A stretch of 6,271 bases of DNA from CAJQQY01 sp964352225 (GTDB lineage Bacteria; Bacteroidota; Bacteroidia; Chitinophagales; Saprospiraceae), in the NCBI GenBank assembly GCA_964352225.1, contig CAYGRM010000392.1, positions 1 through 6,271 on the forward strand, in the 5' to 3' direction. The first letter of the stretch is position 1, and every line of letters begins with the position of its first letter. Below are positions 1-6,020 of the stretch, piece by piece. The notes beneath the pieces were generated by a model. It was not told where the DNA came from. It searched no databases and saw only the letters and a list, made by a program, of their open reading frames with translations. A program made the translations under genes and the position numbers.

Positions 1-401
1 ATACTAAGGACAATGTAGAGTTAAAAAAGCAGGAACGGAAAGCTATTCGAGCTTCACACTCAGCGATGAAATCTGCGATGAGTGTGATTTCTGGAGATCC
101 TGATAAACGGGCAATGTTTGATATGGCAATGGAAAGGGTAGCAGATGATGTAGCTAACAAAGTTGGTGAAATGGAAAGGTTTATGGAGATGTCGTCAGGA
201 TTTATGGATTCGATTGATTTACAAAATGGAGTTTTTGAAGAAGAAGGAATCAAAATGTTGGAGGAGTATGAAAAGAAAAGTAATCTTTTATTGATGGGGG
301 ATGGATCCTCTTCTGAGACGTTGGATTTGAATAGTGAAGTAGCTCGACCACAAACTCGCCAAGAAGGTAGTTCTGAGAATTATGAAAATTTATTTGAGTA
401 A
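1..401 (+). CDS. 3' part of a charged, helical protein of unknown function (5' truncated by window edge)
   Basis: The frame is open from the first complete codon at position 3 to the TAA at 399-401. The ATG at 66 is therefore probably internal and the true start lies upstream of the window. The 132 visible residues are rich in Lys, Glu, Asp and Met and look almost wholly helical up to about residue 96. A flexible tail rich in Ser, Asn and Glu follows and ends in NLFE. There is no membrane segment or signal visible. Met-rich amphipathic stretches (MERFMEMSSGFMDSI) followed by an acidic EEEGIKMLEEYE helix recall in layout the C-terminal part of ESCRT-III/PspA-type helical proteins. That is an impression from pattern only, not an assignment. 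A membrane protein gene follows 84 nt downstream on the same strand, so co-transcription is possible, although a stem-loop lies between them. Function unknown. Confidence 0.8.
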   Translation, partial: TKDNVELKKQERKAIRASHSAMKSAMSVISGDPDKRAMFDMAMERVADDVANKVGEMERFMEMSSGFMDSIDLQNGVFEEEGIKMLEEYEKKSNLLLMGDGSSSETLDLNSEVARPQTRQEGSSENYENLFE

Positions 402-410
402 TAAAGTGGA

Positions 411-466
411 TAGAGGTCAGATCGTATATCAATAAAAATGATATTTAATCTGACCTTTCTCCTCTA
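411..466 (+). terminator. Stem-loop between the first two genes, possible weak terminator or attenuator
   Basis: A 9-bp perfect inverted repeat (AGGTCAGAT at 414-422 with ATCTGACCT at 448-456) encloses a second 6-bp stem (ATATCA at 426-431 with TGATAT at 439-444). The inner loop is 7 nt, and a short pyrimidine stretch (TTTCTCCTC) follows. An alternative pairing exists, TAGAGG at 411-416 with CCTCTA at 461-466. The U-run is poor, so this may be a weak or partial terminator for the upstream gene, or an RNA structure just ahead of the start at 486. The inverted repeat is seen directly; the role is inferred. Confidence 0.45.
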
Positions 467-485
467 AAAATAAGAGAATAAACCA

Positions 486-1286
486 ATGGAAATCATTACT
501 TCCCTACAATTTTTCAAAAGAGATTTTATAGTCACGATAAAAAATTATCGAGAGGTTTTCCCTTTTATTAAAACGAATAAATTGTGGAAAGGATTTCTTG
601 ATTATAGTTGGGTTACAAAATTTTTACTATTGGTTGGAGGAATTATGAGTTTGAAATTTGCTGGTGTATTTAATGATTTTTTTAATCAAACGTCACAACA
701 AGGAATATCATTTAACACCCTAGGGAATTTAGTAGGGAATACGATTGATGAGGGCTATGACCTTTTTATGATGAGTGGATTTAAGTATGCCATTTTGATT
801 TTATTGGAAGTAGTGATTTTTCATTTTGCTCGAAAAACGCTCGAAATATTGACTGGGGAAAAGGCAGAGGCAAGTTTAAACTCATTTGTTCAAGCACAAG
901 TTCGAATGATCAAAGTTGTTTTATTTGCCTACGTAATGGAAACTATTTCTACAGTTATAGCGGGGGTGGGGCTTTCCATTTTAGGATTGCAGATTATCAA
1001 ACCAGCGATAAATTTTGTTATCCAATGTTTCTTTTTAGGATTTGTAATTATTGATAATTACAATGAAATTTATCATATGACGATTAAGCAAAGTTTTAAA
1101 TATACTCGACAATATACAGGAGTATCTATTGGAATTGGAATCGTTGTTTATGTTTTGATGTTGCTTCCAGTTTTGGGCGCTTTTTTAGCACCACTTTTAG
1201 CAGCGGTGACTGCCACCATTACGATGCATGAACTAGATAAAAAAGATGATTCATTGGAAGAGGTATTTGTGGAAAATGCATTTTAA
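486..1286 (+). CDS. Multi-pass inner-membrane protein, EI24/CysZ-like (tentative)
   Basis: This is a complete 266-residue protein. Hydrophobic segments lie at about residues 43-62, 97-116, 141-166, 171-190 and 212-246; the last is long enough for a re-entrant or double helix. The N-terminal 40 residues are amphipathic and basic (FFKRDF, FIKTNKLWKGF), and the C-terminus is short and acidic, so it should sit in the inner membrane. The second half resembles in layout the EI24 family (CysZ-like membrane proteins). It has an aromatic motif after a membrane segment (IIDNYNEIYHM), then a basic helix (SFKYTRQY), a Gly-rich segment (GVSIGIGIV), a Leu-Leu-Pro turn (LMLLPVLGAFLAPLLAA) and a closing ATIT stretch. 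CysZ moves sulfate in some bacteria, but no such role can be claimed here because no sulfur gene is nearby. The start at 486 is the first ATG in frame. The upstream TAAGAGAATAAACCA is A-rich with no strong Shine-Dalgarno, as is usual in Bacteroidota. The CDS is firm; the family is a guess from pattern. Confidence 0.85.
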   Translation: MEIITSLQFFKRDFIVTIKNYREVFPFIKTNKLWKGFLDYSWVTKFLLLVGGIMSLKFAGVFNDFFNQTSQQGISFNTLGNLVGNTIDEGYDLFMMSGFKYAILILLEVVIFHFARKTLEILTGEKAEASLNSFVQAQVRMIKVVLFAYVMETISTVIAGVGLSILGLQIIKPAINFVIQCFFLGFVIIDNYNEIYHMTIKQSFKYTRQYTGVSIGIGIVVYVLMLLPVLGAFLAPLLAAVTATITMHELDKKDDSLEEVFVENAF

Positions 1287-1326
1287 GATTTTTCCTATGA
1301 AAAATATCAACAACTTCTAAAATAAG

Positions 1327-1370
1327 AAAAAAAGTGCTGTTAGCTTAAATAAGTTAACAGCACTTTTTTT
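1327..1370. terminator. Strong bidirectional rho-independent terminator
   Basis: Positions 1327-1346 pair with 1351-1370, giving a 20-bp stem with one G-U pair and a 4-nt AAAT loop. The stem core is GTGCTGTTA / TAACAGCAC. Seven A bases open the structure and seven T bases close it, so it has a U-tract when read from either strand. It sits between the convergent membrane-protein gene (+, ends 1286) and the repeat-protein gene (-, ends 1402), and should end both transcripts. A smaller 7-bp hairpin (1288-1294 with 1299-1305) lies right after the + strand stop codon. Confidence 0.92.
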
Positions 1371-1401
1371 CAAAACCTTTATTCAGGTACCAAATATCAA
1401 C

Positions 1402-4400
1402 TTATAATTTTACAAAGCGTTTTGTAAAATTTTTCTCCTTCGATCTTAAGTTTAAAAAGTAAACTCCTGCCTCAAATGAATGAATATTTAATTCTAATCC
1501 ATTAGCGGTAATATCTTCCATTTCAAATTCACGATTCAATATTACTTGACCTTGTAGATTTAAAATTTGCAATTGTACTGTTTCCGATTGTGTTAAATCT
1601 CTATCAATTTTTACCGTAACAAAATCAGTTGCTGGATTTGGTGAAATCGATAAATCAAGAGTATTTGTAGTTCTATTTGTCGTGAATGAATTTCCTCCAG
1701 GATTGGTAAAAGCTGCTGAGCGAGTAATTTCAATAAAGTTACTTGATAAACTAAAACAATCATCTGTTAATATAGAAGTTGCTGCATTGTCACCAGCTCC
1801 TACCAAAATATTTCCACTATAAGACAATCCCCAAACTCTACAAACTCCAACACCAGCACCTTCAAAGTTTTGAGAATTTCCAGGAGGAACTCCAAGAATA
1901 TTATTTTGATCGTCGGTAATTACATAAGTGAAATTAGAATTAGAAGTTCCTAAACTTTCAAACTCAACAATATCATCAATTCCATCACCTGCGATAATTG
2001 CTACTTCCATTTCTCCATCGATAGTTTGAACCGTTCCTCCTTCTGGAGTATCTCGAACGATAGAAATGTAATTTTCAGAAAGATCATAACAGTCAGTTGA
2101 TAATGATTTATTCATAATATTATCTCCCGCAAAAAGGGTCAAATCACCGGTGAAGGATATTCCCCAAACTCGACAAGTACCAACAGGTGCTCCATCAAAA
2201 TCAGCACTATCGCCAAGTGGTAATCCTAAAACATTATTATCACTATCCGTAATAATATATCGGTAAGCTAATGGCGAATTATTAACGTGAGCAAACATTA
2301 CTATATCTGCATTACCATCTTGAGTACAAGTGTAACGAGTAGTCGCTCCTGAAGGCATGGCAACTGTTCCTCCATCTACATCAGTTCGGGTTACTTCAAT
2401 AAAGTTAGTGGATAATTCAAAGCATCCTTCCGAAAGGGTAGAGGAGGCTGCATTTTCCCCAACTGCTGCTGTTAAATTTCCAGAGTAAGATAATCCCCAA
2501 ATTCTACAAACACCAACTGGGACTCCTTCGAAATCAAAATCAGGGAAAGGGTGAATTCCTAAAATATTATTATCCGCATCAGTAATCAAATAAGTGTAAG
2601 CACTACTTGAAGAAGTGGAATGAGTGTAAGAAATAACATCTGAATTTCCATCAGTAGTACAAACCGTTACTTCATTATTTCCTGAATTATTATTTACTGT
2701 TCCTCCATCAGGAGTATCTCGAATTACTTTTACAGGTTCTGAAAAATCCCAGCAGTCACTTGAAAATTGAGTGCCAAAGATATTTTCTCCCATTTCAATG
2801 ACTACATTTCCAGTATATGAAACGCCCCATGCTAAACAAGTTCCAGAACCTGCTCCTTCAAAGTTTACGGAATTTCCTGGAGGTAATCCAAGTACATTAT
2901 AATCAGAATCAGTAATTACTAATTGATAATTTTGGTTAAAACCAGCTGCGGTAAAATCGATCATATCATCGTTTCCATCTCCTGGGCATGTGTAAATGGT
3001 CATTGCTTCATTGGCATCCAAAGTTCCTGCTGACGGTTGTTCTCTCACTACCGTGATAAAGTTAGCAGACAATTCAAAACAACCATCTGTTAAAGTTGTA
3101 GTCGCCGCGTTATCTCCTCCACCTGCAATTATATTTCCAGTATAAGACAATCCCCAAACTCTGCAAACAGCCACTCCAGCTCCTTCAAAATTTTGAGAAT
3201 TCCCAGGTGGAATTCCTAAAATATTATTGTCCTCATCAGTAATAACATAAGCATAACTTGAATTAGACCCTGAAACATGAGCAAATTCAATGATATCATT
3301 TATTCCATTTCCAGGACAAGTGTAAACGGTGGTTTCCGCAGCAGTAGTGCTAACTGAACCTCCCTCAGGCATGTCTCGAATTACAGTTACAAAATTAGAA
3401 GAAAGTGCAAAACAGCCATCAGAGAGAGAGGTTGTCAAAGCATTATCACCTGCCATCGCAGTAATATTTCCAGTATAAGAAAGACCCCAAACCAAACAAT
3501 TCCCAGAACCCGCGCCTTCAAAATTTTGAGAACTCCCAAGAGGTATTCCTAAAATATTTCCATCAATATCTGTAACAACGTAAGTGAAATTTCCAGTAAT
3601 GGAAGAATGCATAAATGAAATTACATCATCAATTCCATCTCCTGGGCAAGTGTAGACCATTGTTTCAGAATCAGTCGTGTAAACTGTTCCTACTTCCACA
3701 CCTGTTCTAACAACTTCTATAAAATTATTAGAAAGATCAAAACAATCATCTGAAAGTGATTTATTTAGAATATTATCTCCTCCAAAAATGGTTAAATTTC
3801 CGGTATATGAAATCCCCCAAACTCGGCAGGTTCCATTTCCAGCTCCATTGAAATCAATACTATTTCCTGGGAGTCCAAGTACATTATTATTATCATCCGT
3901 TACGATGTAACCATAATTTGCAGCTGAGTTAGATATGTGAGTAAAATTGACCACATCTGCTACATCATCACCAGCACAAATCGAAAGTTCAGTTGCCCCA
4001 TTTTCATCGGTAACTGTTCCTCCATCTACATCAACTCGTGTCACTTCGATGAAGTTATCTGATAAGTCAAAGCATCCATCAGATAAATCTGAAGTAGCTG
4101 CATTGTTCCCCATGACCATTGATAAATTTCCAGAATAAGATAATCCCCAAATTCTGCACACTCCTGCAGGAACGCCATTGAAATCAAAACTATTTTCATT
4201 AGTCATTCCTAAAATATTATTATCAGAGTCAGTAATTACATAAGTGTAAGCACTATTCGAAGAGGTTGATCTATTGTAATTTACCACATCAGAGTAATCA
4301 TCAGTTGTACAAACTGAAACAGAATTACTTCCCGCATTATTTTGGATAGATCCTCCATCAGGTGTGTCTCTAACTACATTTACCCGATTGGTAGAAATCT

Positions 4401-4770
4401 GAAAACAACCATTTGAGATGGGAGTATTCCATAAAAAATCACCTGCCTGAGCAGTCAAATCACCGGTATAACTAAATCCCCAAACGTAGCAAATTCCAGT
4501 TCCTGCCCCTTCAAAGTTAAAAGTAGCTGTAGGATTCACACCAAGGATATTATTATTTTGATCAGTTGCGACGTAAACATAATCAGTCGATCCATTTCCT
4601 GAATTTTCAAAGTCAATTAAGTCGTCTATTCCATCGCCTGGGCAAGTATAAGCTATCGTTGTTCCTAAAGAAGTTTGGATGGTTGTCGTTTCGCATTGTG
4701 CCTGTAAATTAGTTCCGATGCCGAGAAAATACAGCAAAGAAAAAAGAGATAAGAGTTTTACTTTTGTCAT
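1402..4770 (-). CDS. Large secreted nine-repeat protein with T9SS type A sorting domain
   Basis: This 1122-residue protein is probably exported by Sec and then by the type IX secretion system to the cell surface or medium. Residues 1-24 form a signal peptide (Lys at 3 and 5, hydrophobic core LLSLFSLLYFLGIG, cleavage probably in LQA|Q). Residues 26-1020 are nine tandem units of 108-112 residues. Residues 1021-1036 are a Thr/Asn-rich linker. Residues about 1037-1122 are the sorting domain, with SISPNPATDFVTV, then LQILNLQGQ, then FEAGVYFLNL and a basic end TKRFVKL, as expected for the type A family. Each unit has an acidic start (CPGDGIDDVI), a YVITDxDNNILGxPPG segment, a FEGAGxGxCRVWGLSYTG core and a GCFxLSxNFIxVxRD end. 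The units look beta-rich and Asp/Asn/Gly-rich; binding of Ca2+ or glycans is possible but unproven. No enzyme domain is visible. From memory, similar units occur in other large secreted Bacteroidota proteins, which I cannot verify here. Likely roles are surface adhesion or matrix. The start ATG at 4770 is set by the signal peptide. Confidence 0.95.
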   Translation of the reverse strand: MTKVKLLSLFSLLYFLGIGTNLQAQCETTTIQTSLGTTIAYTCPGDGIDDLIDFENSGNGSTDYVYVATDQNNNILGVNPTATFNFEGAGTGICYVWGFSYTGDLTAQAGDFLWNTPISNGCFQISTNRVNVVRDTPDGGSIQNNAGSNSVSVCTTDDYSDVVNYNRSTSSNSAYTYVITDSDNNILGMTNENSFDFNGVPAGVCRIWGLSYSGNLSMVMGNNAATSDLSDGCFDLSDNFIEVTRVDVDGGTVTDENGATELSICAGDDVADVVNFTHISNSAANYGYIVTDDNNNVLGLPGNSIDFNGAGNGTCRVWGISYTGNLTIFGGDNILNKSLSDDCFDLSNNFIEVVRTGVEVGTVYTTDSETMVYTCPGDGIDDVISFMHSSITGNFTYVVTDIDGNILGIPLGSSQNFEGAGSGNCLVWGLSYTGNITAMAGDNALTTSLSDGCFALSSNFVTVIRDMPEGGSVSTTAAETTVYTCPGNGINDIIEFAHVSGSNSSYAYVITDEDNNILGIPPGNSQNFEGAGVAVCRVWGLSYTGNIIAGGGDNAATTTLTDGCFELSANFITVVREQPSAGTLDANEAMTIYTCPGDGNDDMIDFTAAGFNQNYQLVITDSDYNVLGLPPGNSVNFEGAGSGTCLAWGVSYTGNVVIEMGENIFGTQFSSDCWDFSEPVKVIRDTPDGGTVNNNSGNNEVTVCTTDGNSDVISYTHSTSSSSAYTYLITDADNNILGIHPFPDFDFEGVPVGVCRIWGLSYSGNLTAAVGENAASSTLSEGCFELSTNFIEVTRTDVDGGTVAMPSGATTRYTCTQDGNADIVMFAHVNNSPLAYRYIITDSDNNVLGLPLGDSADFDGAPVGTCRVWGISFTGDLTLFAGDNIMNKSLSTDCYDLSENYISIVRDTPEGGTVQTIDGEMEVAIIAGDGIDDIVEFESLGTSNSNFTYVITDDQNNILGVPPGNSQNFEGAGVGVCRVWGLSYSGNILVGAGDNAATSILTDDCFSLSSNFIEITRSAAFTNPGGNSFTTNRTTNTLDLSISPNPATDFVTVKIDRDLTQSETVQLQILNLQGQVILNREFEMEDITANGLELNIHSFEAGVYFLNLRSKEKNFTKRFVKL
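1711..4695 (-). repeat. Nine tandem protein-coding units of about 333 bp
   Basis: The units, in protein order with residue ranges, are: 1, 26-137 (4360-4695); 2, 138-248 (4027-4359); 3, 249-358 (3697-4026); 4, 359-468 (3367-3696); 5, 469-579 (3034-3366); 6, 580-687 (2710-3033); 7, 688-798 (2377-2709); 8, 799-909 (2044-2376); 9, 910-1020 (1711-2043). Most units begin with GG (DGG or EGG) after an RDTP or RxDV joint. Most units carry three Cys: in YTC, before VWG, and in GCF/DCF. Unit 1 has a fourth Cys at residue 26, and unit 9 lacks the first Cys (AIIAGDG instead of YTCPGDG), giving 27 in all. Unit 6 is the shortest and most divergent at its end (DCWDFSEP). DNA copies have diverged, but short exact matches remain, for example TAAGATAATCCCCAAATTCT in units 2 and 7. 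Confidence 0.95.
1711..4695 (-). repeat. Higher-order duplication: units 1-2-3-5 matched by units 6-7-8-9
   Basis: By eye, the closest relatives within the array are not neighbours. Units 2 and 7 share CTTD, SAYTYxITD, GVPxGVCRIWGLSYSGNL and an end in FIEVTRxDVDGGTV. Units 3 and 8 share GTCRVWGIS, DNIxNKSLS and a DC(F/Y)DLS end. Units 5 and 9 share PPGNSQNFEGAGV, VCRVWGLSY and GDNAAT. Units 1 and 6 share YTCPGDGxDD(L/M)IDF and both join the next unit through RDTPDGG. This fits duplication of a block of about five units, with one unit lost from the second copy. Unit 9 begins like unit 4 (GDGIDD, NFTYV) and continues like unit 5, which places the loss at a 4/5 joint. The similarity is seen directly; the history is inferred. 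Confidence 0.7.
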
Positions 4771-4899
4771 AATATTTGATTTTAATGAAATAAATTAATT
4801 TTCAATTTCGGCTTAAGATTAATACCAGAAGCTGGTTTCAAGTGTCATAGGCAGGACATAGATATTTTAGATATGATTTTGGATGATTTCGGATTTGAT

Positions 4900-4931
4900 A
4901 AAATATATGATTGTAACTTATTGATTATCAA
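4900..4931 (-). promoter_or_regulatory. Possible promoter of the repeat-protein gene
   Basis: Read on the minus strand, TTG at 4931-4929 is followed after 21 nt by TATATTTT at 4907-4900. This fits the Bacteroidota pattern TTG-N(17-23)-TAnnTTTG with one mismatch in the -7 box. It would give a leader of roughly 120 nt before the ATG at 4770. No better match was found closer to the start. The region is very AT-rich, so chance matches are likely. Confidence 0.3.
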
Positions 4932-4932
4932 T
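4920..4932. promoter_or_regulatory. 13-nt palindrome ATTGATTATCAAT overlapping the putative -33 element
   Basis: There is a perfect palindrome of 6-bp arms around a single T in the divergent intergenic region. It covers the TTG of the possible minus-strand promoter, a place where a dimeric repressor could block transcription. It could also be chance in AT-rich DNA; no regulator gene is in the window. Confidence 0.25.
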
Positions 4933-4995
4933 TTTTTAACTCATGTTTTTTCTTTTTTTTGAAAAGTCCGTTATTTAAGTTTTATTATTTTGTGA

Positions 4996-5003
4996 TAATT
5001 TTG
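4996..5003 (+). promoter_or_regulatory. -7 promoter element TAATTTTG ahead of the aldo/keto reductase
   Basis: TAATTTTG matches the Bacteroidota sigma-A -7 consensus TAnnTTTG exactly and ends 30 nt before the ATG at 5034, giving a leader of about 25 nt. No TTG is found at the usual 17-23 nt upstream spacing; the nearest candidate there is the T-rich TTATTT at 4971-4976. A long T-rich tract (4945-4960) lies further upstream. Confidence 0.5.
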
Positions 5004-5009
5004 TGAATA

Positions 5010-5023
5010 TTTAGGATCCTAAA
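5010..5023. promoter_or_regulatory. 14-bp perfect palindrome at the predicted transcription start of the reductase gene
   Basis: TTTAGGATCCTAAA is a perfect palindrome 7-20 nt downstream of the -7 box and 10 nt before the start codon. Its position suits an operator overlapping the transcription start, or a small hairpin in the leader RNA close to the ribosome-loading site. There is no direct proof of either. Confidence 0.35.
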
Positions 5024-5033
5024 AAATTCAATT

Positions 5034-5966
5034 ATGAAAAATCAATGGAATAAAATTTCGAGAAGAGAAGCGACCAAATGGATTTTTATGGGAGGATCTT
5101 CAGTATTGTTTCCGCCTTTTTTGAAAACTCAAAAAAATATTACAATGAACTTACGTGAAATTTCATCTAATGGAAAAATGCTTCCTGTCATAGGTTTGGG
5201 AACTTGGCAAAGTTTTGATGTGGGAAACTCCCCGCAAGAAAGAAATCCCTTAAGGGAGGTGTTGAGAATCTTAGTGGAGAGTGGAGGTTCGGTTATTGAT
5301 TCATCTCCAATGTATGGTCGATCAGAAAAAGTGGTAGGTGAACTAACCTCTGAATTGGGAATTAAAAATAAAATTTTTGAAGCCACTAAAATTTGGACAA
5401 CAGGGGAGGAGGAAGGCATAGATCAAATGCATGCCTCCATGAATTTGATGGGGGCAATGCCCATGGATTTAATGCAAGTTCATAATCTGGTGGATTGGAA
5501 AACTCAGATTAAAACCTTGAAAAAATGGAAAGCAGATGGAAAAATTAGAAATATTGGGATCACTCATTATCACAAAGGTGGGTATGCTGAGATGGAAAAA
5601 ATCATGAAAAAAGAGCCACTCGATTTTATCCAAATCAATTATAATCTTGCGGTTCGAGATGCGGCGGAAAGAATTTTACCCTTAGCTAAAGATCAAGGTA
5701 TTGCTGTACTGATTAATCGACCGTATGAAGGTGGTAATTTATTTAAAAAAGTAAAAGACAAAGAAATTCCAGCTTGGGCAAAAGATTTTGAAGCAGAAAG
5801 TTGGGGGCAAATTTTTCTAAAATTTATTCTTGCTCACCCTGCGGTTAATTGTGTAATTCCAGGGACGTCTACATCTAAACATATGAAAGATAATGTTCAA
5901 GCAGGTTTTGGCAAATACCCCAATCAAGCATTACAAAAACGTTTGATTGAATTTTTTGAAAAATAA
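5034..5966 (+). CDS. Aldo/keto reductase with twin-arginine (Tat)-like signal
   Basis: This is a complete 310-residue member of the aldo/keto reductase superfamily, NAD(P)H-dependent TIM-barrel enzymes that reduce aldehydes or ketones; the substrate is not known. The catalytic tetrad is intact: Asp89 (VIDSSPMYG), Tyr94, Lys119 (EATKIW) and His150 (MQVHN). Other family marks are GKMLPVIGLGTW (48-58), SGGSVIDSSPMYGRSEKVVG (83-102), IRNIGITHYH (171-180), DFIQINYN (197-204) and the cofactor-phosphate loop VIPGTSTSKHMKDN (274-287). The N-terminus is MKNQWNKISRREATKWIF, then a modestly hydrophobic GGSSVLFPPFL. SRREATK at 9-15 fits S-R-R-x-x-x-K, so folded export by Tat is likely. No clear AxA cleavage site follows, so the signal may stay as an anchor. 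A start at Met38 would remove the signal and give a cytosolic enzyme, but the promoter spacing and Tat motif favour 5034. It is divergent from the repeat-protein gene. Confidence 0.95.
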   Translation: MKNQWNKISRREATKWIFMGGSSVLFPPFLKTQKNITMNLREISSNGKMLPVIGLGTWQSFDVGNSPQERNPLREVLRILVESGGSVIDSSPMYGRSEKVVGELTSELGIKNKIFEATKIWTTGEEEGIDQMHASMNLMGAMPMDLMQVHNLVDWKTQIKTLKKWKADGKIRNIGITHYHKGGYAEMEKIMKKEPLDFIQINYNLAVRDAAERILPLAKDQGIAVLINRPYEGGNLFKKVKDKEIPAWAKDFEAESWGQIFLKFILAHPAVNCVIPGTSTSKHMKDNVQAGFGKYPNQALQKRLIEFFEK

Positions 5967-5980
5967 ATTTTTCAAAAAAA

Positions 5981-6013
5981 AAGAAGATCAGAAGTTAAAC
6001 CTCTGATCTTCTT
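5981..6013 (-). terminator. Rho-independent terminator for the right-edge minus-strand gene
   Basis: AAGAAGATCAGA at 5981-5992 pairs with TCTGATCTTCTT at 6002-6013, a 12-bp stem with a 9-nt loop. On the minus strand the stem is followed by a T-run (A5974-A5982 on the plus strand), so it is a canonical terminator for the gene ending at 6021. For the reductase gene on the plus strand no T-run follows the stem, so it would be weaker in that direction. A separate AT-only-like hairpin (5952-5963 with 5968-5979) overlaps the reductase stop codon. Confidence 0.8.
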
Positions 6014-6020
6014 CAAATAC

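Larger units (their letters stand above)
4771..5033. other. Divergent intergenic region, 263 nt, no gene seen
   Basis: This AT-rich spacer between the repeat-protein gene (-) and the reductase gene (+) holds the candidate promoters and palindromes listed separately. It also holds T-tracts at 4945-4950 and 4953-4960. No convincing small ORF, tRNA-like fold or riboswitch-like structure was seen by eye. Confidence 0.6.

Noticed and set aside
250..432. 60-codon open frame on the minus strand
   Set aside because: It lies almost fully antisense to the first gene, whose frame is open from the window edge, and it has no recognisable protein character.
3947..4138. 63-codon open frame on the plus strand inside the repeat-protein gene
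   Set aside because: It is Ser/Thr/Pro-rich low-complexity output from reading the repeat DNA backwards, so it is a shadow of the real gene.
1711..4695. Regularly spaced repeats as a CRISPR array
   Set aside because: The period is about 333 bp, the repeats are diverged and they maintain one reading frame throughout, so this is a protein repeat.
4690..4770. Possible lipoprotein signal because Cys26 follows the signal peptide
   Set aside because: The residue before Cys26 is Gln (LQAQC), which does not fit a lipobox (small residue at -1). Ordinary signal peptidase cleavage together with the T9SS domain is the better reading.
4945..4960. T-tracts as a phase-variable homopolymer or a terminator
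   Set aside because: The longest run is eight T and no GC-rich stem precedes it. It is unremarkable in this AT-rich spacer.
5129..5419. 96-codon open frame on the minus strand inside the reductase gene
   Set aside because: It is antisense to a gene with an intact catalytic tetrad and has no promoter or family marks.
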